A stretch of 25,273 bases of DNA from Clostridiales bacterium (GTDB taxonomy: Bacteria > Bacillota > Clostridia > TANB77 > CAG-508): assembly GCA_003507395.1 (NCBI GenBank), contig DNVW01000002.1, positions 1-25,273 of the forward strand, read 5' to 3'. A model generated the notes under the pieces. The model did not search any database. It saw only the letters and a list, made by a program, of their open reading frames with translations, and was not told the DNA's origin. Both the position numbers and the translations under genes were made by a program. Below, piece after piece: positions 9,701-16,070 of this stretch (positions are counted from its first letter, which is position 1; each line of letters begins with the position of its first letter).

Positions 9701-10079
9701 TAACATTCAATTCTGTTTGATAGTATTTAAGAATTGCATTATCAACATAATGACTATAATTCCACTTATTATAATCTCTACCATAAGTTTGCTTTATATC
9801 AAACACATATATTTTTTTATTATCTACAAGTATTGGTATCCCTTTACTTTTAGGTTTTATCCTTCTAGCAATTTGCTCACTATTCCACTCATCAAAAGTC
9901 ATAAAAGTTTTGCCATTAGAATTATAAGAATATAAGTTAAGTACATTATCAATACTATACTTATCTAATATATTAGCCCAATATGTGATAAACTTATTCC
10001 AATTGTATAAACTTGTTTTTATTTCATTTAAAGTATCATCTCTCGTTGATATAAACTCATCTAAAAAATCTTTATTCAA
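3792..10079 (-). CDS. Giant DNA methylase - SNF2-type helicase fusion
   Basis: A 2095-residue protein of the type often carried by Gram-positive ICEs and phages. The N-terminal third (about 1-520) has no motif I recognise. An adenine-N6 methylase-like domain follows: the SAM-binding motif ILEPSCGIGNFFG near 620-640 and GNVPFG near 693, in the place of the usual NPP(F/Y) motif. A superfamily 2 helicase part comes next: Walker A AHAVGAGKT near 1305, DEAH box near 1466, FATGTPISNS near 1518, and motif VI QREGRILRQGNQ near 1800, then a coiled-coil tail. It probably remodels or marks transferred DNA, for instance against restriction; that role is inference. The start is TTG 10079, with AAGGTG six bases upstream inside the end of the virD4 gene; there is a three-base gap between the genes. 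The catalytic Asn-Pro of the methylase motif is GNVPFG rather than NPPF, so activity is uncertain. Confidence 0.9.
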   Translation of the reverse strand: MNKDFLDEFISTRDDTLNEIKTSLYNWNKFITYWANILDKYSIDNVLNLYSYNSNGKTFMTFDEWNSEQIARRIKPKSKGIPILVDNKKIYVFDIKQTYGRDYNKWNYSHYVDNAILKYYQTELNVKNDNSKSFNENFYDIIYKTSLLKIVDDYKETTAEEVKFIAKTMASLFLSKSNFNIYTLPNVYEELNLMENEDILKCMQISNRETTILYNDFINDVNNLENIQNYIQTRILFLLKENGVISESEKQDIISGIDNNSVFNYDILENIYDNYYNKYEKSFNRKNEPFKPKNEKEKVIEDNLIEEHSSDNVKEQLSLFTPREEELANKICDIFNSFDTKYKNTFEVHNVELQRWEQIKSKKRNLSICITSPLAENFGEDSFTYFNEDKTDEKKLNDGIVNNYFLQQLYKDKDFSISFTPSIIHIFWHNFDDKQFDMNISSTKMINQDEIEQEELEKIDDEISNINNTKIEYRVTTAEIIPTYEEIKTNIIEEHNYDMDGKEIYSPINYHISDDKIDNTFGAKSRFEDNIKAIELLKKIENEDRNATVDEQEILSHYVGWGGIADAFDERKDNWKEEREKLKLLLNDEEYKAAAHSTLSSFYTPNVAIDGIYKTLKRFGFEKGNILEPSCGIGNFFGRIPEEFEKSKLYGIELDSISGRIAKKLYPTAKIEITGFENSKVSDELFDIAIGNVPFGSNTIYDRRYKDKFLIHDYFFQKTLDKVRSGGIIAFITTDGTLDKRDTRVREYIAKRAEFLGAIRLPNNTFKSNANAKVTSDIIFLKKRDELKQDILDERWIYTSEYDDGIVINNYYIDNPDMMLGKMELHSTSYGYDNTLSPIDENINVLMNKAIDNLPINVYEKSMYIADENNDHEVLDTDDSIKNNAFTIINKDGKDVIYQRVFSSLVPYSIQDGMTAKRIIGLCKVKNALRKVFDIQLRDGDDTELKTAQEKLNQEYDDFYKKYGYINDSVNARAFDNDPDYYLLTSIENKISKDEEDDKPKYSKGDVFTKRTIRKSKVITKADNVEDALRYSLNNRGSVDFEYMKTLYPKNENEIIEELDGLIYQDPAKINDFNNGWVITSEYLSGNVKQKLNYVKTINENGKYDKNIEALERVQPTPLEYDEISVKLGSTWIPEDVYHDFCCELLDIPNYNKSVLKIKYAKEVNTWLFQASGLYGYGVKNTTTWGTQRADALSIIKNTLNLQSITVYDKLEDDRRVVNPVETANAREKQELIKQEFKEWIWKDEDRRNRLVKLYNENFNCMKEREYDGSHLTFDGMNPNIELRSHQKDAVARIIYGGNTLLAHAVGAGKTYECIAGAMELKRLGIVSKPMFVVPNHLLGQWANEILKLYPTANVLVATQKDFEKTRRRKLMGRIATGEWDAVLIAHSSFGLIPMSKEYEQKHLENQIEEVSSAIERIKEESGDGLSVKKLEQIKTSIETKLKVLLDTPKDNVVNFEELGVDELIVDEAHMFKNLPMFSKIRNVAGINNSESKKATDLFMKISYILENNGGKGTIFATGTPISNSMGELYAMQKYLQIDRLREMGLEHFDEWASTFGEIVNSFEIAPDGSGFRTKARFAQFFNMPELMTLFKEVADIKTSKMLNLPVPKLKGGDYKTVVAPKSEALGEYVEKLAERSEIIRNGCDPRIDNMLLVTNDGRKAALDLRMIDPSMPDLPDSKINMAVENIYRIWLENKEDRLTQLVFCDLSTPRSDGEFNVYDDIKNKLIARGVPEEEIEFIHNAKTNPQKLKLFEDMRNGTKRILIGSTSKMGAGMNVQDKLIALHHLDCPWRPSDIEQREGRILRQGNQNAEVEIYRYVTEGSFDAYSYQLIQTKATFINQIMANSNGGGRTAEDLDRDTLTYAEVKALASGNPLILEKFKVENELKQLYLSKSRYDKSHIELESKYNTELPRQLKYQKQYLNGLNEDIKNVRDLSADNFEITIRDKIYTSRKDASTMFYKSLSTLKIDEETKIGEISGFDIVGLKDSLWYKPVIYIKGVGKYKVETSNIDEIGNILKLENMLKSFSNKIDTVKEQIAYTEKQLIDIKEELDKPFTNQERIRELQKEKARIDSELDLDKQENTKSIEENNEEEMER

Positions 10080-10082
10080 TTT

Positions 10083-12059
10083 CTACACCTTCTTTCTTAT
10101 ATCATCTTTATCAACTAAAAAAATCTCTATTAAAGAGTTTCTGTTTTTTCTATTAACTTTTTCTTTATCAGAAATAGCATTATATCCAAATTTTAATTTA
10201 GCACTTAATTCCTCTAATGCTTTAATATCATTTGTAGATAGTGGTGGTGCTAAATATAACTGTGCAACCATACCATTATCATTTTTAAAATACTCAACAT
10301 TAAAATCTATCTTTCCAAAAATTCTTATTACTTCATTTATTATTATAATTAATTTATTTCTTTCCTGTGCTTCAGCAGTATTAACTTTAGGTTCTTCAGT
10401 TTTAGACTCTAATTTAATCTGATCAACTGTATAATACCTATCAGTAAATCTTTGCAATACTCTTTTCTTTCTATTTATACAACCAGATTTATAACAACTA
10501 AATTTATTGTATAAAATTGTATCTCTGATTATAGGATGACCTACAGAAGAAAAAATTATTGTCTTGTAAACTAATTGTTTTATTTCATCAGCAGTCATAA
10601 GTTTTCTAGAAATTAAACTTGTACCTTTACTTCCATTATTATTTGTAAAACTCATTGAATAATTTAATGATGTTGTTTCAACACCATGTGTTCCCAATCT
10701 ATTGCTTATTTGTTCGGCAGTGTCTTGAGAATTAGTTTTTAAAAATTGTAAACCACAGTTATCTTGTACTATTTGACTTGTTTCTTTACCATACAAATCA
10801 TCTAATTGCTGAATACTCTGCAAATAATAGACAAAATACATTCCCCTACTTCTACCTACGGACACCATTGATTTTAGATCTTTTAAAGGAGCAGTATTAC
10901 CAAATTCATCAAGTAAAAAAACTATTTCACAAGGTAATTTTTTATCTTCTTGTTCATTACATAAAATAACTAATGTCTTATATATTAATGACACAATTAT
11001 AGATACCAAAGTATAATATATTTGTGATTCATCTGGGATACAACAATATAATACTGTTGGCTTTTTACCTAAACTATCAAAGTCAAAGTCTGATTCAGAT
11101 GTAACATTTTCGACATTTATATCATCATATAATGACATTCTTTCACTAAATGTTGAGGTAATTGATCTATAGGTTGTTTCAGAAGTATTTAATAAACTAA
11201 ACAACTTATCTTTACTTTTCATATCATAAGATTTTCGTTCCATATATTTTTTTAATTTCTTGTTATTGGTATCAGACATAGAACTACTTTGAAATTTCTT
11301 GACCGAAGTTAAAGTAATTTGATTTCTTTTAATTTTTCCCTCAACATAATCTTCGAGAAATAAAAATATAATTCCATATAATAAATCCGAAGATGAGTTA
11401 TTCCAAAACTTTTCTTTGGCAGTTACATCATCCATAATCATACTAGAAATATCACTAACTAATTGATTACAACTAGCATAATGAACAATTGATTTATTTT
11501 TATATTCTACATATTTATCTTCGTCTTTCTCATTCTCACTTAACTTCAAATATTTATAATATAACTCATATTCTTTAATAACTGGTTCTAACAAGTTTAA
11601 ATGACTTGAATATTCTGGATTTCTAAAATCAATACACAAAACATCATAACCATTATCTTTAAACATTTGACTAGTTGCATTTAATATTTCGCCTTTAGGA
11701 TCTGTAATAAATACACTTTTCTTCTTTTTAGCAGTCGCTATGAAGCTACAATATGGAATTACGGAAGTTACAGATTTACCACTTCCTGTTGAACCAAGAC
11801 ATATCCAGTGAGGAGTTTTATTATCAAACCATACTTTTTTATTATCTTTACTAAAATAAATAGGAAAACCGCTTTCATTTATATTATCTATTTGTTCTTC
11901 CCTAAAATTCTTTTTTATTTCATTAATAGTTGACCATCTAGCACTACCATGTTCTTTATTATCTTTTATTTTTTGTCTAGTTATAATTGGTTCTATAAAA
12001 TATAAAAAAGCAATTATTAATGATACAATAACTAAAACAACAATATATAATTCTGGCAT
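10083..12059 (-). CDS. virD4: VirD4/TraG-type type IV coupling protein
   Basis: A hexameric membrane ATPase that links the relaxosome to the secretion channel. It has an N-terminal membrane segment (about 4-25, ELYIVVLVIVSLIIAFLYF), a Walker A motif GSTGSGKS near residue 88, and a Walker B motif IVFLLDEFGN near 382, followed by the typical VGRSRGMYFVYYLQSIQQL. At 658 residues the length is normal. Some family members have two N-terminal membrane segments; here I see only one clear one. The ATG follows the stop of the preceding gene by two bases, with only a weak GAAAGA site, so it probably depends on translational coupling. It lies directly upstream of the giant methylase-helicase and well away from the virB-like genes, from which it is separated by the mob operon. 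Confidence 0.93.
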   Translation of the reverse strand: MPELYIVVLVIVSLIIAFLYFIEPIITRQKIKDNKEHGSARWSTINEIKKNFREEQIDNINESGFPIYFSKDNKKVWFDNKTPHWICLGSTGSGKSVTSVIPYCSFIATAKKKKSVFITDPKGEILNATSQMFKDNGYDVLCIDFRNPEYSSHLNLLEPVIKEYELYYKYLKLSENEKDEDKYVEYKNKSIVHYASCNQLVSDISSMIMDDVTAKEKFWNNSSSDLLYGIIFLFLEDYVEGKIKRNQITLTSVKKFQSSSMSDTNNKKLKKYMERKSYDMKSKDKLFSLLNTSETTYRSITSTFSERMSLYDDINVENVTSESDFDFDSLGKKPTVLYCCIPDESQIYYTLVSIIVSLIYKTLVILCNEQEDKKLPCEIVFLLDEFGNTAPLKDLKSMVSVGRSRGMYFVYYLQSIQQLDDLYGKETSQIVQDNCGLQFLKTNSQDTAEQISNRLGTHGVETTSLNYSMSFTNNNGSKGTSLISRKLMTADEIKQLVYKTIIFSSVGHPIIRDTILYNKFSCYKSGCINRKKRVLQRFTDRYYTVDQIKLESKTEEPKVNTAEAQERNKLIIIINEVIRIFGKIDFNVEYFKNDNGMVAQLYLAPPLSTNDIKALEELSAKLKFGYNAISDKEKVNRKNRNSLIEIFLVDKDDIRKKV

Positions 12060-12061
12060 GA

Positions 12062-12472
12062 TTATCTTTCAACTTCGTTCTGCTCTAGCTTATTTTTTAA
12101 ATCCTCTAACTTATCTTCATCAATAACTTTATATTCTTTTTCGTTTATTTCTCCCATCAACAAGCTATTAAGTCTATCAATTATATCTTTTCTAACGTCA
12201 GGATTACAGGTATTTAGATATGGTCCGAAAGTTGTAAGAATAGGTCCATCTTCTGGACTTTTAAAATCGTACATACTTATATCAGTAGAACCATATTTGT
12301 TATAATTTATATCAGTAATAATATCTGGAATATCTTCATATCTAGCAACAAATTCTTCAATACCAAGATCAACGTAAACTAACCTTGTTTCTTTTTTCAA
12401 TAAATCCACTATTTCATCCGAAGAATAAAATATGTTGTCAGATTCTTCAGATTGTTTGATTGTTTTTTTCAT
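12062..12472 (-). CDS. Small acidic protein upstream of virD4
   Basis: 136 residues, acidic, soluble. The centre reads LGIEEFVARYEDIPDIIT and then DGPILTTFGPYLNTCNP, followed by a helical stretch DVRKDIIDRLNSLLMGE. I have the impression of a family common in clostridial conjugative elements but cannot name it. ATG 12472 was chosen because AGGAGG (12482-12487) is nine bases upstream; the longer reading from TTG 12490 would start within that site. It overlaps the end of the 89-residue gene by 26 bases in another frame and ends two bases before virD4, so it is probably co-translated with both. It ends in NEVER, the Glu-Arg-stop tail seen in several genes here. Confidence 0.75.
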   Translation of the reverse strand: MKKTIKQSEESDNIFYSSDEIVDLLKKETRLVYVDLGIEEFVARYEDIPDIITDINYNKYGSTDISMYDFKSPEDGPILTTFGPYLNTCNPDVRKDIIDRLNSLLMGEINEKEYKVIDEDKLEDLKNKLEQNEVER

Positions 12473-12716
12473 TTGTTTTTTCCTCCTCAATTAACTTCTT
12501 TAAAAAGTCTGTTTCTTTTTTTAATACACTAATTATTAACTTACTACATTCATTTTCTACAATGTCTTTATTGTTTTTTATTTTCGTATTATATTTACTT
12601 ATATCTTTTAAATTATTTTTAATTCTGTTTTTAATTTCATTTTGTATATTATTATATTTTGTAATTGTATTTTGCATATTAGCAAATTCGATATTTAATT
12701 TTGTAAAATCCATCAT
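12447..12716 (-). CDS. Small coiled-coil protein
   Basis: 89 residues, almost entirely helical and rich in Lys, Asn and Ile, consistent with a coiled coil. It has one Cys and no membrane segment. It starts ATGATG; AGGG lies four or seven bases upstream depending on which ATG is used. The ribosome binding site overlaps the stop codon region of the preceding gene (GAAAGGTAGGG). It overlaps the next gene by 26 bases. Function unknown; its place between two small genes and virD4 suggests a role in DNA processing or coupling, by position only. Confidence 0.65.
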   Translation of the reverse strand: MMDFTKLNIEFANMQNTITKYNNIQNEIKNRIKNNLKDISKYNTKIKNNKDIVENECSKLIISVLKKETDFLKKLIEEEKTNEKNNQTI

Positions 12717-12722
12717 TGCACC

Positions 12723-13067
12723 CTACCTTTCTAAATCTTCTTCTTGTTCTTTAATCAATTCAATACAATCTTCATCAATTGCAGAATATAAATCAGCATA
12801 ATCAGCATCTTGTAATTCTTCTAATGTAATATTGTTATCCAAATAGTTATTAATAATAAAGTCAGTAATAGAAGTAATGGATAATTTGCCACAACAATCA
12901 TCAAGATAAAAATCATAAGCTAATTCTTTTATATCTAATATTTTTTCATCATCTAATTCTTTTTTATGTTCTCTACAATTATCTTCAATACTTCTATAAA
13001 TTAAATATTCAGTTAACTCTCTTTTATTTTCTTTTGATAATTTTCTATAATTAATTAAACTATTCAT
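12723..13067 (-). CDS. Acidic hypothetical protein, 114 residues
   Basis: Not recognised. It is acidic and mostly helical, with a basic N-terminal 20 residues and an acidic C-terminal half (NITLEELQDADYADLYSAID) that ends EEDLER. A CC pair (DDCCGK) is near residue 59. The ATG has GGAGG nine bases upstream. It overlaps the stop of the preceding 50-residue gene by eight bases (ATGAATAG), and is followed after six bases by the coiled-coil gene. The strong negative charge would fit a DNA-mimic or antirestriction protein, but that is speculation. Confidence 0.7.
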   Translation of the reverse strand: MNSLINYRKLSKENKRELTEYLIYRSIEDNCREHKKELDDEKILDIKELAYDFYLDDCCGKLSITSITDFIINNYLDNNITLEELQDADYADLYSAIDEDCIELIKEQEEDLER

Positions 13068-13212
13068 CTATAAGTCCCTCCTTTTTTTCAATATAAATTG
13101 TTTTATGGTAGATAAGAAATTCACATATTTCTTTATCACCATCTTTCAATATATAAGTGCTACCCCAAAACTTAATCCACTTTTTTCTTAAACTTTTTAA
13201 AAATTTTTTCAT
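13060..13212 (-). CDS. Small overlapping protein, 50 residues
   Basis: A frame of 50 residues starting MKKFLKSLRKKWIKFWGS, with a basic Trp-containing N-terminus and then a strand-rich part (TYILKDGDKEICEFLIYH). The ATG at 13212 has AAAGGA seven bases upstream, within the coding part of the previous gene. It overlaps that gene by 41 bases in another frame, and its stop overlaps the start of the next gene by eight bases. The good ribosome binding site and the exact stop/start overlap with a well-supported gene make it likely real. Function unknown. Confidence 0.6.
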   Translation of the reverse strand: MKKFLKSLRKKWIKFWGSTYILKDGDKEICEFLIYHKTIYIEKKEGLIDE

Positions 13213-13420
13213 AAAATATTCCTTTCATAAAATTTTTTATTTTATTAAATATTGATTTTATTCGATCTATAAATAAATCTTTTTTATTAATTGATTGTTC
13301 AATAATATATTTATTTAAACTTGTTCTTACAATAGTTATAACTTTATCTATTTCACCTTCAAAAAAATAATCTGATTTATTTAAATCACTTCTTATTTTC
13401 TTTATAATTTTTTCTTTCAT
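13172..13420 (-). CDS. Small lysine-rich protein, 82 residues
   Basis: Not recognised. It is very basic and helical, and the C-terminal 30 residues are an amphipathic Lys/Ile/Phe-rich run (IKSIFNKIKNFMKGIFYEKI), which could bind membrane surface or nucleic acid. The ATG has GGAGG six bases upstream. It overlaps the upstream membrane-protein gene by 35 bases and the downstream 50-residue gene by 41 bases, each in a different frame, so it is the centre of a chain of overlapping genes upstream of virD4. Since both neighbours have good ribosome binding sites too, all three may be translated from the one transcript. Confidence 0.6.
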   Translation of the reverse strand: MKEKIIKKIRSDLNKSDYFFEGEIDKVITIVRTSLNKYIIEQSINKKDLFIDRIKSIFNKIKNFMKGIFYEKIFKKFKKKVD

Positions 13421-13541
13421 TATCTTCCTCCATTCTTGAACATCTACTTGAAATTCTTAACCCACAATATAAAAAAAGAGATAGCCCTAAGACTATCACT
13501 ATAAAAACTATAAAAATTAACCATTTCCACCATTGCATCAT
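13386..13541 (-). CDS. Small single-pass membrane protein, 51 residues
   Basis: A 51-residue frame starting MMQWWKW, followed by one strong membrane segment (about residues 8-28, LIFIVFIVIVLGLSLFLYCG), a basic stop-transfer stretch (LRISSRCSR) and a charged tail ending in TGA. The Trp-rich N-terminus and positive residues after the segment suggest the C-terminus is in the cytoplasm. ATG 13541 has a strong AGGAGGG site three bases upstream (six bases from the second ATG at 13538, which is the more likely start). It is the first gene of the block leading to virD4, directly after an intrinsic terminator, and overlaps the next gene by 35 bases. It could be a small T4SS component or a partner of VirD4; no family recognised. 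Confidence 0.7.
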   Translation of the reverse strand: MMQWWKWLIFIVFIVIVLGLSLFLYCGLRISSRCSRMEEDNERKNYKENKK

Positions 13542-13561
13542 TATCCCTCCTTTTATCAAAT

Positions 13562-13586
13562 AAAAAGATTAGTTTGAAAACTAACC
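13562..13586 (-). terminator. Intrinsic terminator / possible attenuator before the virD4 block
   Basis: On the minus strand GGTTAGTTT and AAACTAATC (13567-13586; one G-T pair) form a tight hairpin followed by five T (13562-13566). It lies 28 bases after the stop of the 135-residue gene. It is only 10 bases upstream of the AGGAGGG ribosome binding site (13545-13551) of the next gene, so downstream genes probably need read-through. Confidence 0.7.
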
Positions 13587-13614
13587 TCACTAGTAAATCA
13601 TAATTTATCTTATA

Positions 13615-14022
13615 TTAAAAATTATCAATATTATCTAATACAAATTTTTCAAAAATAATATATCTATCGTTGTATATATTTTTTTCTTCAGAGCTAATCA
13701 TATGTTCACTTTTAGAATTGTTATATATCATTCTATTATCTTCAATTTTATGATTTGAAAAATATTTACTAGACTTTGCCTTTTTACACATCTTCCCAAT
13801 TAATTTTAAAAAATCCTTATACGCTGATTCAGTATCATGATATTGCTTTAACAATACATATTTAAATTCTCTGTTGCATTTCAATTTATTATAATCAAAA
13901 ATTCCACATTCTAAATCTTTTAATATAATAATTACTTTTAATTCATCTTTCTGAATTATCGAATAACTACAGCCAATATTATTATCATCTCTCATTGATA
14001 CATATACAATTGATTTTTCCAT
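13615..14022 (-). CDS. Hypothetical protein, 135 residues
   Basis: Not recognised. The N-terminal half is strand-rich (KSIVYVSMRDDNNIGCSYSI, then ELKVIIIL) and the C-terminal half is basic and helical; three Cys residues are scattered without a metal-site pattern. The ATG has GGAG about nine bases upstream. It follows the 77-residue gene by 39 bases and is closed by an intrinsic terminator, so the pair forms a short operon read from the promoter at 14319-14347. No function can be assigned. Confidence 0.65.
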   Translation of the reverse strand: MEKSIVYVSMRDDNNIGCSYSIIQKDELKVIIILKDLECGIFDYNKLKCNREFKYVLLKQYHDTESAYKDFLKLIGKMCKKAKSSKYFSNHKIEDNRMIYNNSKSEHMISSEEKNIYNDRYIIFEKFVLDNIDNF

Positions 14023-14061
14023 AATATCATATCTCCAATCTTTTATAAAAATTGCTATTTA

Positions 14062-14295
14062 TCATTTTATGTTGATTATTCTATTACCGTTATCTATTAA
14101 TGTTTCATTATAAATTGTATAGTTATTTAATAGTTCATCAATAGTATTATATTTTGAAGGTCTGCTACTATAAATATCTGCATAAATAATCACTACATTA
14201 TTATCAATTTGTTTAATAGTATAATCTAAACTAAATAATTTAAAATGTACTTCTTTGTTTGCAACAAATAATTCTTTAATTCTATTTACGTTCAT
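14062..14295 (-). CDS. Hypothetical small protein, 77 residues
   Basis: Not recognised. It begins MNVNRIKELFVANKEVHFKL and has a compact alternating strand pattern (VHFKLFSLDYTIKQID, NNVVIIYADIYSS) followed by a short helix with Leu and Asn. ATG 14295 was chosen because GAGGGTGG is eight bases upstream; the longer reading from GTG 14307 would start inside that site. It is the first gene after an extended -10 promoter (14319-14347) and after the relaxase gene. Confidence 0.65.
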   Translation of the reverse strand: MNVNRIKELFVANKEVHFKLFSLDYTIKQIDNNVVIIYADIYSSRPSKYNTIDELLNNYTIYNETLIDNGNRIINIK

Positions 14296-14318
14296 AATGC
14301 AAACCACCCTCTGTATTA

Positions 14319-14347
14319 ATTATATCATTTTTTAGTTAGTTTTAAAA
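14319..14347 (-). promoter_or_regulatory. Promoter of the two small genes after the relaxase
   Basis: On the minus strand a perfect TATAAT (14319-14324) is preceded by TGA, giving an extended -10 (TGnTATAAT), with TTTTAA as a weak -35 (14342-14347) at a 17-base spacer. The start point would be about 7 bases downstream, leaving a leader of about 20 bases before ATG 14295 that includes the ribosome binding site. Confidence 0.55.
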
Positions 14348-14383
14348 TCAATTTGACTTAATTTACATTTAAACTAATTATAA

Positions 14384-15748
14384 TTAATGATTTTTAGAAT
14401 CGTAATTAAATAATTTACTAAACTCTTGAGATGCTTTTTCCATTTCATAATTTATATTTTTAAGTGCTTTTTCAACTTTGTATTTATTAGGAAATCTAGT
14501 AATACTATCTGTTCCTTCAAAATAATTATCTAATATCTGCTTTCGTCTTTTTTTATCATCTAATAATTTTTTCTCTCTATTTTGATAAGCAAGTTCTTGA
14601 ATTAAATCTTCAATAGAAATAATATCTTTTTTACTTTTATTTTTTACTATTAATGATATTTGATTATATTTATATAGTGAATGATTAACTATAGAATTAA
14701 AAATATAATTATCAATATACTCTTGTTTTTTATTTACTATACTATTATTTTGAATAAGTTCTTCAATGTTATTATTTTGATTTAACATATCAAAATAATC
14801 ATTTAATTTTTGTAAATCATTATTAATATCTTTTTTACCAGAATATAAAATTGAGGTAGAATCGTTAAATAAATATTTTTTAATTCTTTTAGTTAAAGTT
14901 TTAATCTCCTGTCCTAATCTATCATTTTTTATTGAATTGTATTTAATTCTACCTGAAGATTGATTATACCTTTCTCTATATTCTTTTAATAGCTCTCCAA
15001 GTTTTAATATATCTTCTTCAACATATATTTCACTAATATTTTTCAAAATAAAATTCTTTTCTTTTGGATTAAAATATGATTTCAAATAATCTATATCTTC
15101 ATTTGTTTTCTTCAAAAGAGGTGTATAATATTTTTCTCTTTCAATAACTAATTCAACTAATCTTTTTAAATATCTTTGTTCATCTAAAGTTATCTTACCT
15201 TTTCTTCTATAATTAATTTTATTATTACAATATAAATAATTAGGCTTTTTTTCAATAAAAGCAAAATGAATGTGTGGTTGATGTTTTCTATTGGTATGAA
15301 TTGAAAATACATAACTCATATTTTTAATATCTTTAAATCCACAGTATTTTAAAAATTGAGGCATCACCTCTTTTGCAATTTTTCGCTCTAGAGTTTTAAT
15401 ATCTATATTTTCATCAAGATATTCTTTCTTAAAACTTAAAATACCTTTCCATAGATTAGAATTCTCTATATATTTTTTATAATCTTCTTTTATTTTTTTA
15501 ACATCCTTTTTTGTAGCATAATTTCCATTTTCCAATATAAGATTGTATTTTTCTCCTCTAGTATGTCCCATATAATATTCAAACATTCCAACTGTTTTTT
15601 TCTTTTCATTAGAAAAATAATCAATCATATCATCAACATCTTTTAATCTATCTTCTTTATAATTAAAATAAGTATTTTTATTATCTCTTGAATTAAGTGC
15701 TAAACAATACTTACTTTTGAAAATTACATTAGGACTTTTTTTACTCAT
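14384..15748 (-). CDS. mobL: MobL/MobP-type relaxase
   Basis: The DNA strand transferase that nicks oriT and is carried into the recipient bound to the 5' end. The metal-binding histidine motif is clear at residues 151-161 (HTNRKHQPHIHF: His151, His156, His159, His161), followed by IEKKPN. The nucleophile Tyr should be near the N-terminus; FNYKEDR (Tyr30) and Tyr27 are candidates, by comparison with what I recall of MobL-like proteins. The C-terminal half (about 200-450) is helical, rich in Lys, Asn and Ile, and probably coiled coil. At 454 residues it is typical. The ATG has AAGGA eight bases upstream and overlaps the stop of the preceding ribbon-helix-helix gene by eight bases, so the two are translationally coupled. 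It ends the mob operon. Confidence 0.88.
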   Translation of the reverse strand: MSKKSPNVIFKSKYCLALNSRDNKNTYFNYKEDRLKDVDDMIDYFSNEKKKTVGMFEYYMGHTRGEKYNLILENGNYATKKDVKKIKEDYKKYIENSNLWKGILSFKKEYLDENIDIKTLERKIAKEVMPQFLKYCGFKDIKNMSYVFSIHTNRKHQPHIHFAFIEKKPNYLYCNNKINYRRKGKITLDEQRYLKRLVELVIEREKYYTPLLKKTNEDIDYLKSYFNPKEKNFILKNISEIYVEEDILKLGELLKEYRERYNQSSGRIKYNSIKNDRLGQEIKTLTKRIKKYLFNDSTSILYSGKKDINNDLQKLNDYFDMLNQNNNIEELIQNNSIVNKKQEYIDNYIFNSIVNHSLYKYNQISLIVKNKSKKDIISIEDLIQELAYQNREKKLLDDKKRRKQILDNYFEGTDSITRFPNKYKVEKALKNINYEMEKASQEFSKLFNYDSKNH

Positions 15749-16070
15749 TAAAATTATCCTTATTATTTAGTATATCATTTAAACATTTATCTTCTTTAAT
15801 ATCAGCATTTGATAAATAACCAAAATTAGCAAAGTGTTGTTGAGATAATTTAAAATGTTTATATTGTCTTTTAGAAATTCTATCAAGTTGATTATATATC
15901 ATCTGCAATTTATTATCTATTTCAGATAAATGATTTATTTCTTTTGGCTCGTTGATATATTTTTCAAGTATTGCATTTATAACTTTATTTGTGGATGTAG
16001 AATTATCTTTTGCTACGAGAAATAATCTATCATAAATATAATCATCAACTCTAACTGTTATTTTTTTCAT
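15741..16070 (-). CDS. MobC-like ribbon-helix-helix relaxosome protein
   Basis: 109 residues. The N-terminal 40 residues fit a ribbon-helix-helix DNA-binding fold: strand KKITVRVDDYIYDRL, then helices LFLVAKDNS and TSTNKVINAILEKYI. The rest (about 45-105) is a helical segment (EIDNKLQMIYNQLDRISKRQ) suited to oligomerisation or contact with the relaxase. The ATG has GGAAGGAAC just upstream. It overlaps the previous gene by 20 bases and the relaxase by eight, which is the arrangement of an accessory gene for the relaxase. It probably binds oriT and assists nicking; binding to the repeats at 16719-16969 is an inference. Confidence 0.8.
   Translation of the reverse strand: MKKITVRVDDYIYDRLFLVAKDNSTSTNKVINAILEKYINEPKEINHLSEIDNKLQMIYNQLDRISKRQYKHFKLSQQHFANFGYLSNADIKEDKCLNDILNNKDNFNE

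Noticed and set aside
3988..9935. Several plus-strand open frames of 60-130 codons opposite the giant helicase gene
   Set aside because: They lie wholly against a minus-strand gene with clear conserved motifs, have no good ribosome binding sites that I could see, and their translations are low-complexity Leu/Ser/Ile-rich runs typical of AT-rich antisense frames.
12447..13541. Overlapping small frames as evidence of a frameshifted single gene
   Set aside because: Each has its own ribosome binding site and start, and the overlaps change frame in a manner not repaired by one insertion or deletion.
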